NCBI RefSeq assembly: GCF_027244095.1
Contig: NC_069658.1
Span: 47,603,001-47,667,000 of the forward strand
Length of the DNA: 64,000 nucleotides
Reading direction: 5' to 3'
DNA from: Hemicordylus capensis
Lineage: Eukaryota; Chordata; Lepidosauria; Squamata; Cordylidae
Positions 44,921-55,802 of the stretch are shown here, piece by piece. The position numbers and the translations under genes are program-made. Each line of letters opens with the position of its first letter. Positions within the stretch are counted from its first letter, which is position 1. The notes below the pieces were generated by a model that was given only the letters and a program-made list of their open reading frames with translations, was not told where the DNA came from and searched no databases.

Positions 44921-47721
44921 ATGTCTGACCAACGCGAGCAGCATGTTGTGGCCAGGCCTCGCAGAAGGCTGGCAGGCAGAGGTGGGAGAGGCCGGGTGGT
45001 GGGCTGTGCCTGCGGTGGCTGTGGCACAGAGAGGAGGGAGAGGATGCGGGGAGCCTGAGGATACCCCGGTCCTCCCCATTGCACAATTCTTTGCCCCAGC
45101 TGAGCGGTTTGTCTGCAGGCTAGATTTCCCCCAGCCTGCTGCTGGCAATCGCAGAGGCAGAGGCACTTGGGCTGTGGAGGGTCCCTCGGTGGCACCAGGT
45201 GCTTCCGGGGCACCGCCAGTGGTGGTGGAGGAGACTGCTGGTGCAGGAGAGCAGGCAGAGGGCGGTGAGGATCTTACGGCTGGCAGCCATGCAGCCAGGT
45301 TCTCCCTCCCTCTTGGGGCCCCTCCACCTATAGTTTCACCACTCAGTGGGGGCCCCCCTCATGAAGCCCACCACTCTAGCTCAGAGTCCAAGGAAGGGTC
45401 TGCCAAGGTGGTGGGGGAGAGGCCTGCCTCTCCTCTGCCAGTGGAGCCAGGCCCTTCCTCTCACACAGAGGGCAGAAGGGGCGAGTTGGGTGGCAGCAGT
45501 GGGCTGGCAGTGGTGCCCCCCCCCCAGGACTGCAGCCACCCAGCAAAAAGAGGCCTAAGACAGCGCCCAGGGCACGGGAGGCCAAGGGCAGCGGTGTCTG
45601 GAAGCATTTTGAGATCCCTGAAAATGCCCCAAACCATGTCCGCTGTGTCCACTTCAGGGTGTAGGTCAGTCGTGGCAAGGATCCAAGGCACCTGGGTACG
45701 ACACCCATGTGGAGACACATGGAGCGTAACCACCCAGGTCTCCTTGGCCAGGCTGGCAGCGCTAGTGTGCCTTGTGCACCTGCCACTAGGGCGGACAAGG
45801 GCAGTGTGCCTGCACCAGCCAAAAAGCAGGCTACACTGCCAGTCCAGCAGTGGACACAGGTGTCGAGCAGCAAGCGGACTGTTCGTGTAGATCATCATCA
45901 CCTCACCCGCCTCATAGGGGAGATGATTTCCACCGATAACCAGCCGTTTCAGGTGGTCGAGAACTCTGGCTTCCGCCGGATACTCCAGTACCTTGTGCCC
46001 GAATACATCATCCCCTCAAGGACCACGTTCAGCTGGAACGTGATCCACTCCCTGTACTGCCGGTGCAGGGAGCTCATGTCGGCTGGGCTGCGTGCGGCTC
46101 TGGCTGACACCAGCATGCATTTCACGACTGACCTCTGGACTAGTGTCAGTGGGATGCATGCTGCTTTCCTGGCCCTCACTGCCCACTGGTGGGGCCCGGA
46201 GAGTGAGGGGACCTCCTTGGGCAATGCTTCTGGGTCTGGCGTGGCTCCTGCTGCACTACGGCACAGGTGGGCCGTTCTGCACATGGAGACGATGGACACA
46301 AGGCACACCATGGAGGAGGTGGTGGCCGTACTCGACTGCCAGATAGAGGAGTGGATTGGCAGGTGTCCACACCTCTCCAGGGGATTCATTGTCACTGACA
46401 ATGGATCCAATGTTACCACCGCTGTTGAGACTGTCATGGGCTGTGTGAACATACGGTGCATGGCACACATGCTCCATCTTACTGTGAGGGACACCCTTGG
46501 CCTTAAGGAGCTGAAGGCGGCCCAGGCCCAGGCCTGCCCCCCCCCCCAGGTGCCGTTGCTGCCACGGCCACGCTTGTCGAGAAGGCTCGCAAGCTGGCTG
46601 CCCACTTCCACCGCAGTGAGAAGACCAGGAGACTGCTTCGCGAGAAGCAGGATGACCTTGGGCTTCCTCGCCATCTCATCCCTACAGATGTGGAGACACG
46701 GTAGAACTCCACCTTCCTCGTGTTCCAGCGCCTGTTGGAGCAGGAGAGAGCCCTTGGCACCCTGGCGAGGGATAAGTCCTTGGCCGTCTGCGACCTCTCA
46801 CATGCTGAGTGGAAGCAGATGTCCGAGGTGTTGTTGGCACTCAAGCCCTTCCAGATTGCCACGAAGGGCTTGTGTGGCAACACCACTCCCTTGAGCCAGG
46901 CGCTGCCCACAGCTCTTGGTCTGGAGAAGCTGATGGGTGAACTCCAGACTTCTCTGACCAAGCCAGAGGGTCGTGCTCTGGCTGGGAGGCTGAAGTCTGG
47001 GGTGGCCAAGCGGCTCGTTGGTGAGTTGGGAAGCAGGGAGGAGTATGTCCTTGCTTGTGTCTGCAACCCAGCCATCAAGGGCAATGTCGTTAGTGCCGGT
47101 GACTTGCCCGGGTGGAGGGACCTCCTGGTACAGAAGGTGAGGGAGGAGGAGGCCACTAGGTCCTTGAGAGACCAGGAGGTTGGTAGTGGTGCGGGTGCAC
47201 ACATGCCCACCTGACCTGCACCCAGCAGCAGTGTGGGCGGCCAGCCAGCATCAGCTTCCCCTTCCCCTTCCTCTTCCCAGTCCAGCAGCATGGCATCCCA
47301 GGCAGCGCCAACGCAGCAGCCACTTGCTCCCGCCGTGAAACCCGCCCAGTGGTTTCAGCGGGTATGCCTTGGTGCCTTGCCTGGTGTGCAGGAGGCTCAA
47401 CCTGCCAGGACCCCCTCCAGTGCTGAGCAATGCGTTGCGCAGTACTTGGAGGAGCCGCCTGTGGAGGAAGACAGCTTGGACTGCGCACAGTTCTGGGCGA
47501 CCCACCACCAAGTCTGGCCGGACCTGACGGTGGTTGCTGTGCACCTCCTCTCCTGCCCCCCAACCAGTGTCCAGAACAAGCGGGTGTTCTCACGTGCCGG
47601 GGACGTGGGGACACCCTCTCGCTCCCGCTTGGATGCTGGTCTGGTGGAGCAGTTTGTCTTTCTCAAGATCAACCTCCCCCTGCTTGGCTATCCCAAGCTG
47701 GAAGTTGAGCTGGGTGAGTGA
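44921..47721 (+). pseudogene. hAT transposase (BED-finger), decayed
   Basis: A ZBED/hAT-type transposase that would bind transposon ends and cut and paste the element in the nucleus. In order: a possible start MSDQREQHVVARPRRRLAGR (44921); an acidic/Pro-Ser-rich linker in another frame (45060-45540); a BED finger (VWKHFEIPENAPNHVRCVHF, then PMWRHMERNHPG) whose second Cys is Phe and which contains an in-frame TAG near 45662; and an RNase-H-like core (45900-46540) with MHFTTDLWTS and GFIVTDNGSNV holding two expected catalytic Asp, plus CMAHMLHLTVRD. A shift at a C run near 46540 changes frame. TAG at 46702 and TGA at 47212 interrupt the rest. The hAT C-terminal dimerisation motif is clear (TSVQNKRVFSRAGDV, then EQFVFLKINLPLLGY). 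At least four lesions, so it is not functional as read. Confidence 0.8.
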
Positions 47722-50009
47722 TTACCGTGGTTACCCCATGGTTGGTCACCTACCTGGCTCATCCTCTGCGCTCATCCCTACCCTCCCCCCTTCCACCTCT
47801 AGCTGAGCTGACATGACGGATGCTGAGCTGTGCCAGCCAAGTCGCAGTGTGCAGTGCCCACACACACCGCAAGTTCAACTAGCAGTGCTGCGACTGGCCT
47901 AACGTTTATACCATGCCCATGTAAAAAGAAACCCAATGCTGACCACAAGGCCCTTATCTCCACCTGTCAGCATTTGGGGACCTGGCGTGGGCACGGCACA
48001 CACACCTAAAGTAGCACAGCCCTAATAATACTAGACTTTCAGCGGCAGGTATACGTTCTGTAAATACATAAATAAATATGTAAATAAATATGTAAATAAT
48101 TTTTTTTTAAATGTCATGTTAAAATCAACCCTCAAAAAAATATTACAAATCATACTGGTAACAAAAGAAATAATATATGACTGCAGAAAGGATTGATTTT
48201 CTAAAAAATGTTACCTAAGAAATCATGTGTGGGGGGTTGGTTTACATGCAAAATGAGTTTAATGTCTTTTTAATGGTTCCTTCCGGAATGAATTCTTATC
48301 TTATGTTGTTGATTATGGTCACTGTTGATGTTGACTCTGATGGCAAAAAACCCCAAACTATCATAATAGAATTGAACTGGCTGTCAACACAAGATATTGA
48401 TTGATTATTATTGCTTTGATTGTCTGGGTTATTTGGGGGGAGGGGAGGGAATTGGGTCTGTGTCTGTCTGTGCGCTTGTGCTGTGTGCTGCTTGTCTGTA
48501 AAGAAAGGTGTGTGTGTGTGTGTGTGTGTGGACTGTGGTGCAGGCTGTTTCTTTCTGTTGTGTCTGTCTGTGTGGATGGATGTTAGCACTTCTCTGTGTG
48601 TGGATGCTTGCTGTAGTGTGCTGTCTGACTGTGCTGTGTGTCTACATTTTCCCCTCCCCCCCTCCAACCCTCCCTTCCCCCCCATCCCTCCATCCCTCCC
48701 TCCCTCCATCCATCCATCCCTCCCCTCATCCTCCCTCCTTTCTCTTCATCATCCTCCATCCTCCCTTCCACACCCACCTCACCTGCCCCTGGTCTGGCAA
48801 GCTGATGAGAATCTGGTCTCCCAGCGAAGCACACACACCACGTGTGTGCATATATGTGGCTGACCTTCAATCCCCTCTGGTACATCCCTCTCTCCCTCCC
48901 CTCCCCTCCCTTCACCATCCCCTTTCCTCCCCCCTTCCCTCCCTCCCCCCTCCTAGCTAGCAGCACACGCACACACACAACACCTTGCAAACACAAACAC
49001 ACATGCACTCACACTGGTGCCACCACCTGTCTTGGGCCTCTCTGTGTCCTAGAGCAAATATGTGGTGGACCAGAGAACCATTTCTTTCCCCAAGTAAGGC
49101 AAAAGGCATGCACTCACTGCACACACGAAGAGATGAAGACACTAGTGTGGACAAGAGAACTACTAGCTGAGAGAGAACTGTAGTCCTGAACCAGCAGGTG
49201 AGTGTTGAGTTGCTTGCCAATGCCATTGCCAATGCTCAGTGCTCTGAGTCTGCTCTAACTAACTATCATCCTCACACACCGCTCAGCTCAGCTGCACTCA
49301 CTGCACTATGTAGACAGACACACTGGTAGTTCTTAATTTTAACTTTCAAATCTTTGCTAGAATTGCCTCGCCTCCTCCTGCCTGTAATTGTGCTCTCCCC
49401 TTGCAGTTGCGTTGTCACGGGTTGGCATGCGCCATCTAGTTAGCTCTTGTTGGCTTGCTTGTGTAGGCACTGGCTGGCAGCAGCTGTTGGCTGTGTGCTA
49501 TGCTCAGGTTGCGGTGCATGTGACTGACAATGTTGGTGTAGCACTAGTAGTGGTAGTAGTAGTAGTGGTTGTTGTTGGCTGCTGGCCTGTGCTGACTCTG
49601 CACTTGGTCTGGTTTGGATTGGTCCCCTGGCCTGCCTGGACGCCTTCTTGGCCTTTTCAGTCTCAGATCAGAACTCAGATGTAGGGTGTGCGCATCATCC
49701 ATGATGAAGGAGGGGAGCAGCAGAGCAGAGTAGGTCAGCTTCTGTCTGTCTGTGGTGGCCTCAGTGGCAGGCACTGAGGTGGTAGTTTCTTTGGGCATCA
49801 CATCATCCATCATGCAGAGCAGCAGGTCTGCTGCTCTGCCCTGCCTCCTGCTTCTTCTCTCTGTGTGTGCTGTGCTGCTGGCAGGCAAGAGCAGCAGCAG
49901 CAGTGGCCTTTTGTTAGATCAGAGTCAATGTCTACACTAGTTGGTGTCTGTGTGTCATCTTAGTTGCTTGGGTAGGTAAGGCAAGGTGGACTGACTGGGT
50001 GATGTAACA
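47722..50009. other. 3' non-coding part of the hAT element
   Basis: A possible poly(A) region with AATAAATATG repeats lies near 48070. (GT)n is at about 48509-48530, a C/T-rich run (TCCC repeats) at 48650-48960 and (GTA)n at about 49540-49572. ORFs are low-complexity and not accepted. Confidence 0.45.
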
Positions 50010-50037
50010 CTATCTGGGTGTTAGGGCACCCAGATAG
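50010..50037. repeat. Perfect 11-bp-stem hairpin
   Basis: CTATCTGGGTG (50010-50020), loop TTAGGG, CACCCAGATAG (50027-50037). It abuts the large inverted repeat. Confidence 0.9.
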
Positions 50038-50643
50038 GGGCAAAAAAGCTGGGGTGGCAATTGATGGGTGCCACTAGAATTGTTGGTGAATTTTTGGAAA
50101 GAAAAAAAATTCCTATTGGATATAATGGGGATTTTGGGCAGCCCCGAACCTCCCTCTGTGGGGTGGCAGCACCCCCAAAGTGGGTCTGGGGCCATGGCAA
50201 AAATGGCCTCAGTCCCTCCCAAGTATCCCCGGATTGATAGGAGTGATGGGTTTTTTAATTAGGATTTTCTAAGCATTAAATAAATATCTCTCTTAGAGCT
50301 TGCTGGCTTTACCTTTCACCCACTGACACACATTCCATTCTTTCCAATTAGATATTATTTAATGCCTTAGAAAATCCTAGTTAAAAAAACCCATCACTCC
50401 TATCAATTCGGGGATGCTTGGGAGGGACTGAGGCCATTTTTGCCATGGCCCCAGACCCACTTTGGGGGTGCTGCCACCCCACAGAGGCAGGTTTGGGGCT
50501 GCTCAAAACCCCCATTATATCCAATGGGAATTCCCCCCCCAAAAAAATTCACCAATAATACTAGGAGCAACCAATTGCCTTGGGATTTTGGGGGTGGGGG
50601 ACACCAATGGGTGCCTACCACCCACCCCAGCTTTTTGCCCCTA
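50036..50643. repeat. Large imperfect inverted repeat inside the hAT element
   Basis: Left arm about 50036-50283 and right arm about 50354-50643. Matching words include GGGGCCATGGCAAAAATGGC against GCCATTTTTGCCATGGCCCC, and GATAGGAGTGATGGGTTTTT against its complement. The spacer is about 70 bp. Each arm reads as a mirror of the same sequence with scattered changes. Confidence 0.9.
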
Positions 50644-50958
50644 AGTGCTCCACATAGGGAGTTATGGGCAAAACTTGAAAATATTTTTTAAAATTGTATA
50701 AAATCATCGGGAGGGCCAATCGATTTGAGGTTTGGGTGGTAAGTGGCACCCAAGGGTGCCTTGCATCCTACCTACTTTTTGAGGTTTAAACCAGTTCAAA
50801 CCAGTTCGAAAACGGTTTGAACCGGTTCAAAAACAGTTTGAATTCAAACCGAACCAGAGGGTGGTTCGAGCAAAACCAAAACCGAACCACCCCCTCCTGG
50901 TTCAAACCCGGTTCGAATTCGAACCGAACTGGGCGAACTGGTTTTGTGCACATCCCTA

Positions 50959-51055
50959 AAGCCCATAGCAGGAGTTTAGGACATGCCCTCTCTCCTGCTG
51001 TTACTCCCCTGCCCCTGGTACTCAGCATAGCTCAGTCGTGCTACCCATTAGTTAT
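50959..51055 (-). mobile_element. CR1-type LINE 3' end, second half
   Basis: AAGCCCATAGCAGGAGTTTA, CATGCCCTCTCTCCTGCTGT and TGGTACTCAGCATAG continue the CR1 piece broken at 41921. Confidence 0.75.
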
Positions 51056-51222
51056 TCTAGAGGATTAATTTACTCAGAAGTAAGTTAGTCTGTATACCAG
51101 CCATTGACTTTTCCCTTCCAACTTCATGATATCATAGTCTGCCAGCAGCTCTCTACTATCACAAGGTTAGTGAATGGGATTCAGGACAAACACTAAATAT
51201 CTCCTGCTAATGTCCTTCAACA

Positions 51223-51367
51223 CAGGGGTCCCCAACCTTGAGTCTCCAGATGCTGTTGGACTACAACTCCCATCATCCCCAACTACAAAGACCAAAGGCC
51301 TTTGTAGCTGGGAATGATGGGAGTTGTAGTCAAAAAACATCTGGAGACTCAAGGTTGGGGACCCCTG
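51223..51367. mobile_element. Palindromic hAT-type MITE, complete
   Basis: Termini CAGGGGTCCCCAACCTTGAG and its complement, with a foldback core around AAAGACCAAAGGCCTTT. Flanks CTTCAACA and CTCCAACA are an 8-bp duplication with one mismatch. Confidence 0.9.
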
Positions 51368-52026
51368 CTCCAACAGACTTTTTGTCTCGTGATTTCACGT
51401 ACCACACATCTTATAGGATGTGTTTTGTTTTCAGTTGCTAAACCTCCCATGATCCCATCATTCTGCCAAGCATATGCCATAAGGTGCTTGGCAAACCTGC
51501 ACATACATGGCTTATACTGGGTATAATGACAACATACCTTCTGTTTGCACGGCCATTTCTCCCATCTGCAGTGTTGGAAACATCTGTATGGTCCCCAAAT
51601 GTTGCTCTATGCAGATGCGCCATTCAGTATCTACCTGAGATCTCCCAATTGATTGATTAAGTGCTGTCAAGTCAGTTTCAACTCTTAGCAACCACATACT
51701 GTAGATAGATTCCTCCAGGATGATCTGTCTTCAACTTGGCCTTTAAGGTTTCTCAGTGGTCCATTCATTGCTGTCGTAATCAAGTCCATCCACCTTGCTG
51801 CTGGTCCTCCTCTTCTTCTTTTTCCTTCCACTCTCCCCTCCACAGTAATGGCTTCCATCTCAATAGCTGGCTTTCCTAGTCTAAAACTATTGAATTTCCT
51901 AAGATTTCCATTAATAGTAATGAATTGTCAGAAAAAGATGTCGGCAAGATGACATCATCTTTCATGTCAGAAAGTCAGTTTCTGACATGCTCACTGAAAG
52001 TCTCGAGTGACCATTGTAGAGGGGTG
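51368..52026. other. Non-coding interval with an RTE/BovB-like tail repeat
   Basis: 51640-51810 contains TTAAGTGCTGTCAAGTCAGT, CTTAGCAACCACATACTG and AGGATGATCTGTCTTCAACT, a repeat phrase common in reptile genomes that I link tentatively to RTE/BovB-type sequences on the minus strand. No gene. Confidence 0.35.
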
Positions 52027-52375
52027 TAGGGATGTGCACGGAACCAGGCAGGGTGGCTCGAAGGTGGAGGGGGTCAGAATTTAAGGATGGGGGAGGGTGC
52101 ACTTACCTCTCCCTCCACTTTCTCCCGTGTGTGTGCATGCCTGCGCACCAGGTACTTCCAGCCAAAGAGGCGATGGGGAGGCATTGAGGTATGTTGCTGC
52201 CCCAAAGGAGCCTTGCATAAAGGAGAGCTGGGGGGGGAGCGGAGGGAGGGGTAAGTGCAGCCTCCCCAGCCCTTAAAGTCCAACCCCCCTGCCTTTGAGA
52301 CTTCGAACCTCCCAGTGATCGAACCTGTTCGGAGGCCTGTAAAAGGGCCTCCAAACAGGTTTGTGCACATCCCTA
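52027..52375. mobile_element. Non-autonomous hAT element, 349 bp
   Basis: Ends TAGGGATGTGCACGGAACC and GTTTGTGCACATCCCTA. Flanks GAGGGGTG and GAGGGGAG are an 8-bp duplication with one mismatch. Same terminal motif as the 9-kb element. Confidence 0.9.
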
Positions 52376-52383
52376 GAGGGGAG

Positions 52384-52686
52384 ATATTTATTTATGGTCT
52401 TTGACTAGGAAAGCCAGCATTGCTGACGAAACATCTACCAATCACAACATCCTGAAACTTGTTAACTGCATGTTTTTAGACACATTATAGTGGTCACTGC
52501 AAACAGGGCCGGCTCTAGGGGCTCTGGTGCCCAGATGCAACACTCTGTTGAGCGCCCTTAGTTATTGTGAAAAATAAAAATTCAAAATACAATTAGTGTG
52601 TATTCAAAATTTAATACACAAAGATTTTATGTAATTATGTACATAACGTTGTATATAATATAATTATGTATTTTTATAATATTATT
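52384..52686. other. Non-coding interval
   Basis: A MITE-like start CAGGGCCGGCTCTAGGGG near 52505 is followed by A/T-rich DNA. The other end was not identified. Confidence 0.35.
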
Positions 52687-52870
52687 ATTTTGCATTTATA
52701 TCCCGCTCTTCCTCCAAGGAGCCCGGAGTGGTGTACTACATACTTATGCTTCTCCTCACAACATCCCTGTGAAGTAGGTTAGGCTGAGAGAGAAGTGACT
52801 GGCCCAGGGTCACCCAGCAAGTATCATGGCTGAATGGGGATTTGAATTCGGATCGCCCTGGTCCTAGTGG
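52687..52870 (-). mobile_element. tRNA-headed SINE
   Basis: ATTTATATCCCGCTCTTCCT tail, GAGAGAAGTGACTGGCCCAG body and GATTTGAATTCGGATCGCC head (the degenerate B box in reverse). Confidence 0.8.
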
Positions 52871-53039
52871 GTTTCAGGCAGATTGGGTGGAAGATACTGC
52901 ATGGGATGGAAGTCTTAGGAAGAAGGCTGAAGATGGAGTCAGAGCTGAAGGAGGAAGGGCAGGCAAAGAGCTAAGGTGCCTGTTCCCTTTCAGGAAGTCA
53001 GTTTACCAGGGAAGAGAGTCATTGCTGGCTAGATACTGA

Positions 53040-53098
53040 TGACCTGGGGAATGGCTACCCAGTTTTAATAGTTAATTTGTTTTAATTGTTTATCATGT
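53040..53098 (+). mobile_element. L2-type LINE tail, part 1 (split by solo LTR)
   Basis: AGTTTTAATAGTTAATTTG to TTTATCATGT. It continues at 54487 with ATGTTGTGAACCGCCCTGAG. Confidence 0.75.
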
Positions 53099-54486
53099 TG
53101 TTACAGACCAGGCTGGTTCTATATACTAAATATGCTCATTAGCTAGTATACAAAATTAGGTCTGGCTTCAAGTTCTTTTATATGGTGACCGTGTATGATC
53201 TGGGCGCAAGGAAGAAAGGAGATCAAACCACTCCTGAAAGAGTTCAATGGGCTTTATTGAGTATAAAGACTAACAACATAATCTAGCAAAGCAGAAAGCA
53301 GAACACTCTATCAATATTGCTAACAGTATTTAAACAGAACTTCCTAGCCAGTACCAATATTCAACCCGTGTGCCTAACTAACATATGTGTGTGCATTAAA
53401 TCTTCCTAGATTCTAATACATTTCAGATACAGGCAGAAAAGACGGGGGGTGGGGGGAGGAAGGCTGAGGGCTGGCATGGTTTGGGGTGATTAGTGGAGGA
53501 AAGAGGGGGAGGAGAGGGGAGCAGGGAAAGAAGAAGGGATGAGGGGATTCCAGGTTTGTATGAGCAGCATATTTACCAGGCTTGAGAATGGTGGATCTTT
53601 CAGCTGAAGAGGAGAGACTGTAGCTGGGAACAGCAACAGAGCGATGGTCTGGCTTCTGGTGGTCAAGCAGACAGTTTGCTCAGAGCGAGGCAGAGAGTGA
53701 AGGTGCCATGGCTGGGGAAAAGTCTTGACTTCTCACTGCGCGGTAGAAGTCACAGACAGTTCCTGTTCATGGGCAGAGTTCCTGAGCAAATCTTGCTGTA
53801 GGCACAAGATAGCTAGCGTGTGAGCAGAATGCCGGTAGGCACAGAACTGCTAAACTGCCATGTCCAGAGACTCCTTCTTATAGTGCTTCCATCCCTTGAT
53901 GTCCATTTCAGTCTTCTGGATCACAAAAGGCATTTATTCCTGCTATCCTCTGAATATTGTCTTTTAATTACCAAAATTAGCTCAGGATATTTGGTCAGTT
54001 CAGAGAGATCTCACTCTCATCTCCTGTTAGCTGCTCTCAGAGCTGCAAATTGCATCTTCCCCCAAAAGGTGTTAAAAAGTCAGGAGTTAGTGTGTGAGAC
54101 AGCAATTACATTATTTCTTGTGTACTTCTATCTAGTGTGTATTTGTATTCAAAGTAACATCAAAAGGTATACCTGTGTGAAGCAAGTTAATTAACACATT
54201 TGACTTAAGCCAGAAGCATCCTGGAAAGGGGATTACTGGACAACAGGTTAATTTCAGCAGGGTGAGACTGGTAATTAAGCCTGACCCATTGTCTCAGTGA
54301 ATTTCCGCAAACCCTGATAAACAATGCTAGATTACCCCTGCCTCTACAAATCAATTACCAAGCATTCCCCAGGCAGGTCTAATTGAACTCTTAATATAAA
54401 GAAATGAAATCAGACACAGGCCTATATTTCACCATACTTCTGAGTTGGTACCTCTGGTTCTGATATGTTATAGACCCTTCATAACA
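53099..54486 (-). mobile_element. Solo LTR, 1.39 kb (endogenous retrovirus fossil)
   Basis: Plus-strand ends TGTTACAG...CATAACA, with the 4-bp duplication ATGT on both sides (53095-53098 and 54487-54490). The L2 tail is continuous across it. On the minus strand an AATAAA signal near 53255 sits where an LTR poly(A) signal is expected. No internal viral genes. The 4-bp duplication suggests a gamma-type element (inference). ORF 53820-54194 lies within the LTR and is not a gene. Confidence 0.8.
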
Positions 54487-54560
54487 ATGTTGTGAACCGC
54501 CCTGAGCCATTTTGGAAGGGCAGTATATAAATCTAATAAATAAATAAATAAAATAAAATG
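54487..54560 (+). mobile_element. L2-type LINE tail, part 2 with (AAAT)n
   Basis: TGTGAACCGCCCTGAGCCAT, GGCAGTATATAAATCTAATA and an AAAT run. The end of the element begun at 53040. Confidence 0.8.
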
Positions 54561-54817
54561 AAGAGAGACCAGACTGAGGACTGCAAGAATTCAAGCAAGC
54601 CATCAGGGAACAAGCAGCCAAGCCTGTTTGACAAATTCAAGGCTGAAGAATCCATCCCAGCTGTCAGAAGGCAGGCCTGGCTTAGAACCGTCCAAGGCCT
54701 GTGGCATTTAAAGGGATAGCACACCTTTGTCATTAGCTTCTGTGATTGCCACTTGAAAGGACAATTAGGGGGAACTGATGGAAATGTCAGCTACAGATTC
54801 AAACTGATACAATAGGA

Positions 54818-55116
54818 GGAGAGCTGGTTTTGTGCTGGCAAGCATGACTTGTCCCCTTAGCTAAGCGAGCTCCCCCCTGGTTGCATATGAATGGGACACT
54901 TGATGTGTGAGCACTGGAAGAGATTCCCCTCAGGGGATGAAGCTGCTCTGGGAAAAGCAGAAGGTTTCAAGTTCCCTCCCTGGCTTCTCCAAAGATAGGG
55001 CTGAGAGAGATTCCTGCCTGCAACCTTGGAGAAGCTGCTGCCAGTCTGTGAAGACAATTCTGAGCTAGATAGACCAATGGTCTGACTCAGTATATGGCAG
55101 CTTCCTATCTTCCTAC
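54818..55116 (+). mobile_element. 5S-headed SINE, full length
   Basis: Head TAGCTAAGCGAGCTCCCCCC with GAATGGGACACTTGATGTG, tail CAGTATATGGCAGCTTCCTA. The 5S-like box is more mutated than in 40437-40740. Confidence 0.85.
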
Positions 55117-55334
55117 ACGCAAATAATGCGCCATGCACAGTGTGGCACACAAAAACATTATATCTCACCTCCAGCCCCTCACCTCTGGCTCTGACTTTAC
55201 AAGAAGTAAGGTCTCCAGGATAGCTGAGAAGAGATAAGTATCTGCCTCTCAAGCTATATTATTTATGGCATATAGAAGAACAGGTTCATTTCTCATGGGG
55301 TTATGAAATATCATGGTTCTCTGTCTCTTACAGA

Positions 55335-55550
55335 TTATTATTTCATTTATATCCCGCTCTTCCTCCAAGGAGCCAAAAGCGGTGTACTACATACTTAAGT
55401 TTCTCTTTCACAACAACCCTGTGAAGTAGGTTAGGCTGAGAGAGAAGTGACTGGCCCAGAGTCACCCAGCTAGTTTCATGGCTGAATGGGGATTTGAACT
55501 CAGGTCTCCCTAGTCCTAGTCTAGCACTCTAACCACTACACCACATTTAT
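55335..55550 (-). mobile_element. tRNA-headed SINE
   Basis: ATTTATATCCCGCTCTTCCT tail to GATTTGAACTCAGGTCTCCC (B box reversed) and CTAACCACTACACCACA. Confidence 0.85.
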
Positions 55551-55559
55551 ACACATGCT

Positions 55560-55703
55560 ACATGGAAGATGCTGAAAGGCATCATCTCATACTGCGCAGG
55601 AGATGGCAATGGTAAACCCCTCCTGTATTCTACCTAAGACAACCACATGGCTCTGTGGTCACCAGGAGTAGACACCAACTCAATAGCACACTTTACCTTT
55701 ACA
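55560..55703 (+). mobile_element. Sauria-type SINE, 3' part
   Basis: GAAGATGCTGAAAGGCATCA, CCATGGTAAACCCC-like body and AATAGCACACTTTACCTTTA tail. The head is missing. Confidence 0.8.
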
Positions 55704-55722
55704 TGTCCAGAACTGAATGAGG

Positions 55723-55725
<3 letters not shown>

Positions 55726-55799
<74 letters not shown>
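55726..55799. repeat. Compound (GT)n(GA)n microsatellite
   Basis: GT units to about 55758, then uninterrupted GA units to 55799. Confidence 0.95.

Positions 55800-55802
<3 letters not shown>

Larger units (their letters stand above)
41922..50958 (+). mobile_element. 9.0-kb hAT DNA transposon with transposase remnant
   Basis: Ends TAGGGATGTGCAAACCGG and GTTTTGTGCACATCCCTA are inverted repeats. Subterminal zones of about 100-150 bp are packed with GAACCGGTTCGAA-type palindromes. Flanks CGGCCCAA and AAGCCCAT share GCCCA in register (5 of 8), a plausible decayed 8-bp target duplication, and the CR1 tail resumes across it. Inside, in order: pyrimidine-rich leader (42430-44900) with (CT)n, decayed BED/hAT transposase (about 44921-47721), A/T-rich and microsatellite region, and a large inverted repeat (50036-50643). 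It is the only element here with a transposase, so it may represent the source of the short TAGGGRTGTGCA elements. Confidence 0.8.

Noticed and set aside
46503-47291. 262-aa ORF on the minus strand
   Set aside because: Antisense shadow of the hAT transposase, which has real domain motifs on the plus strand.
53820-54194. 124-aa ORF
   Set aside because: Lies inside a solo LTR and shows no protein family features.
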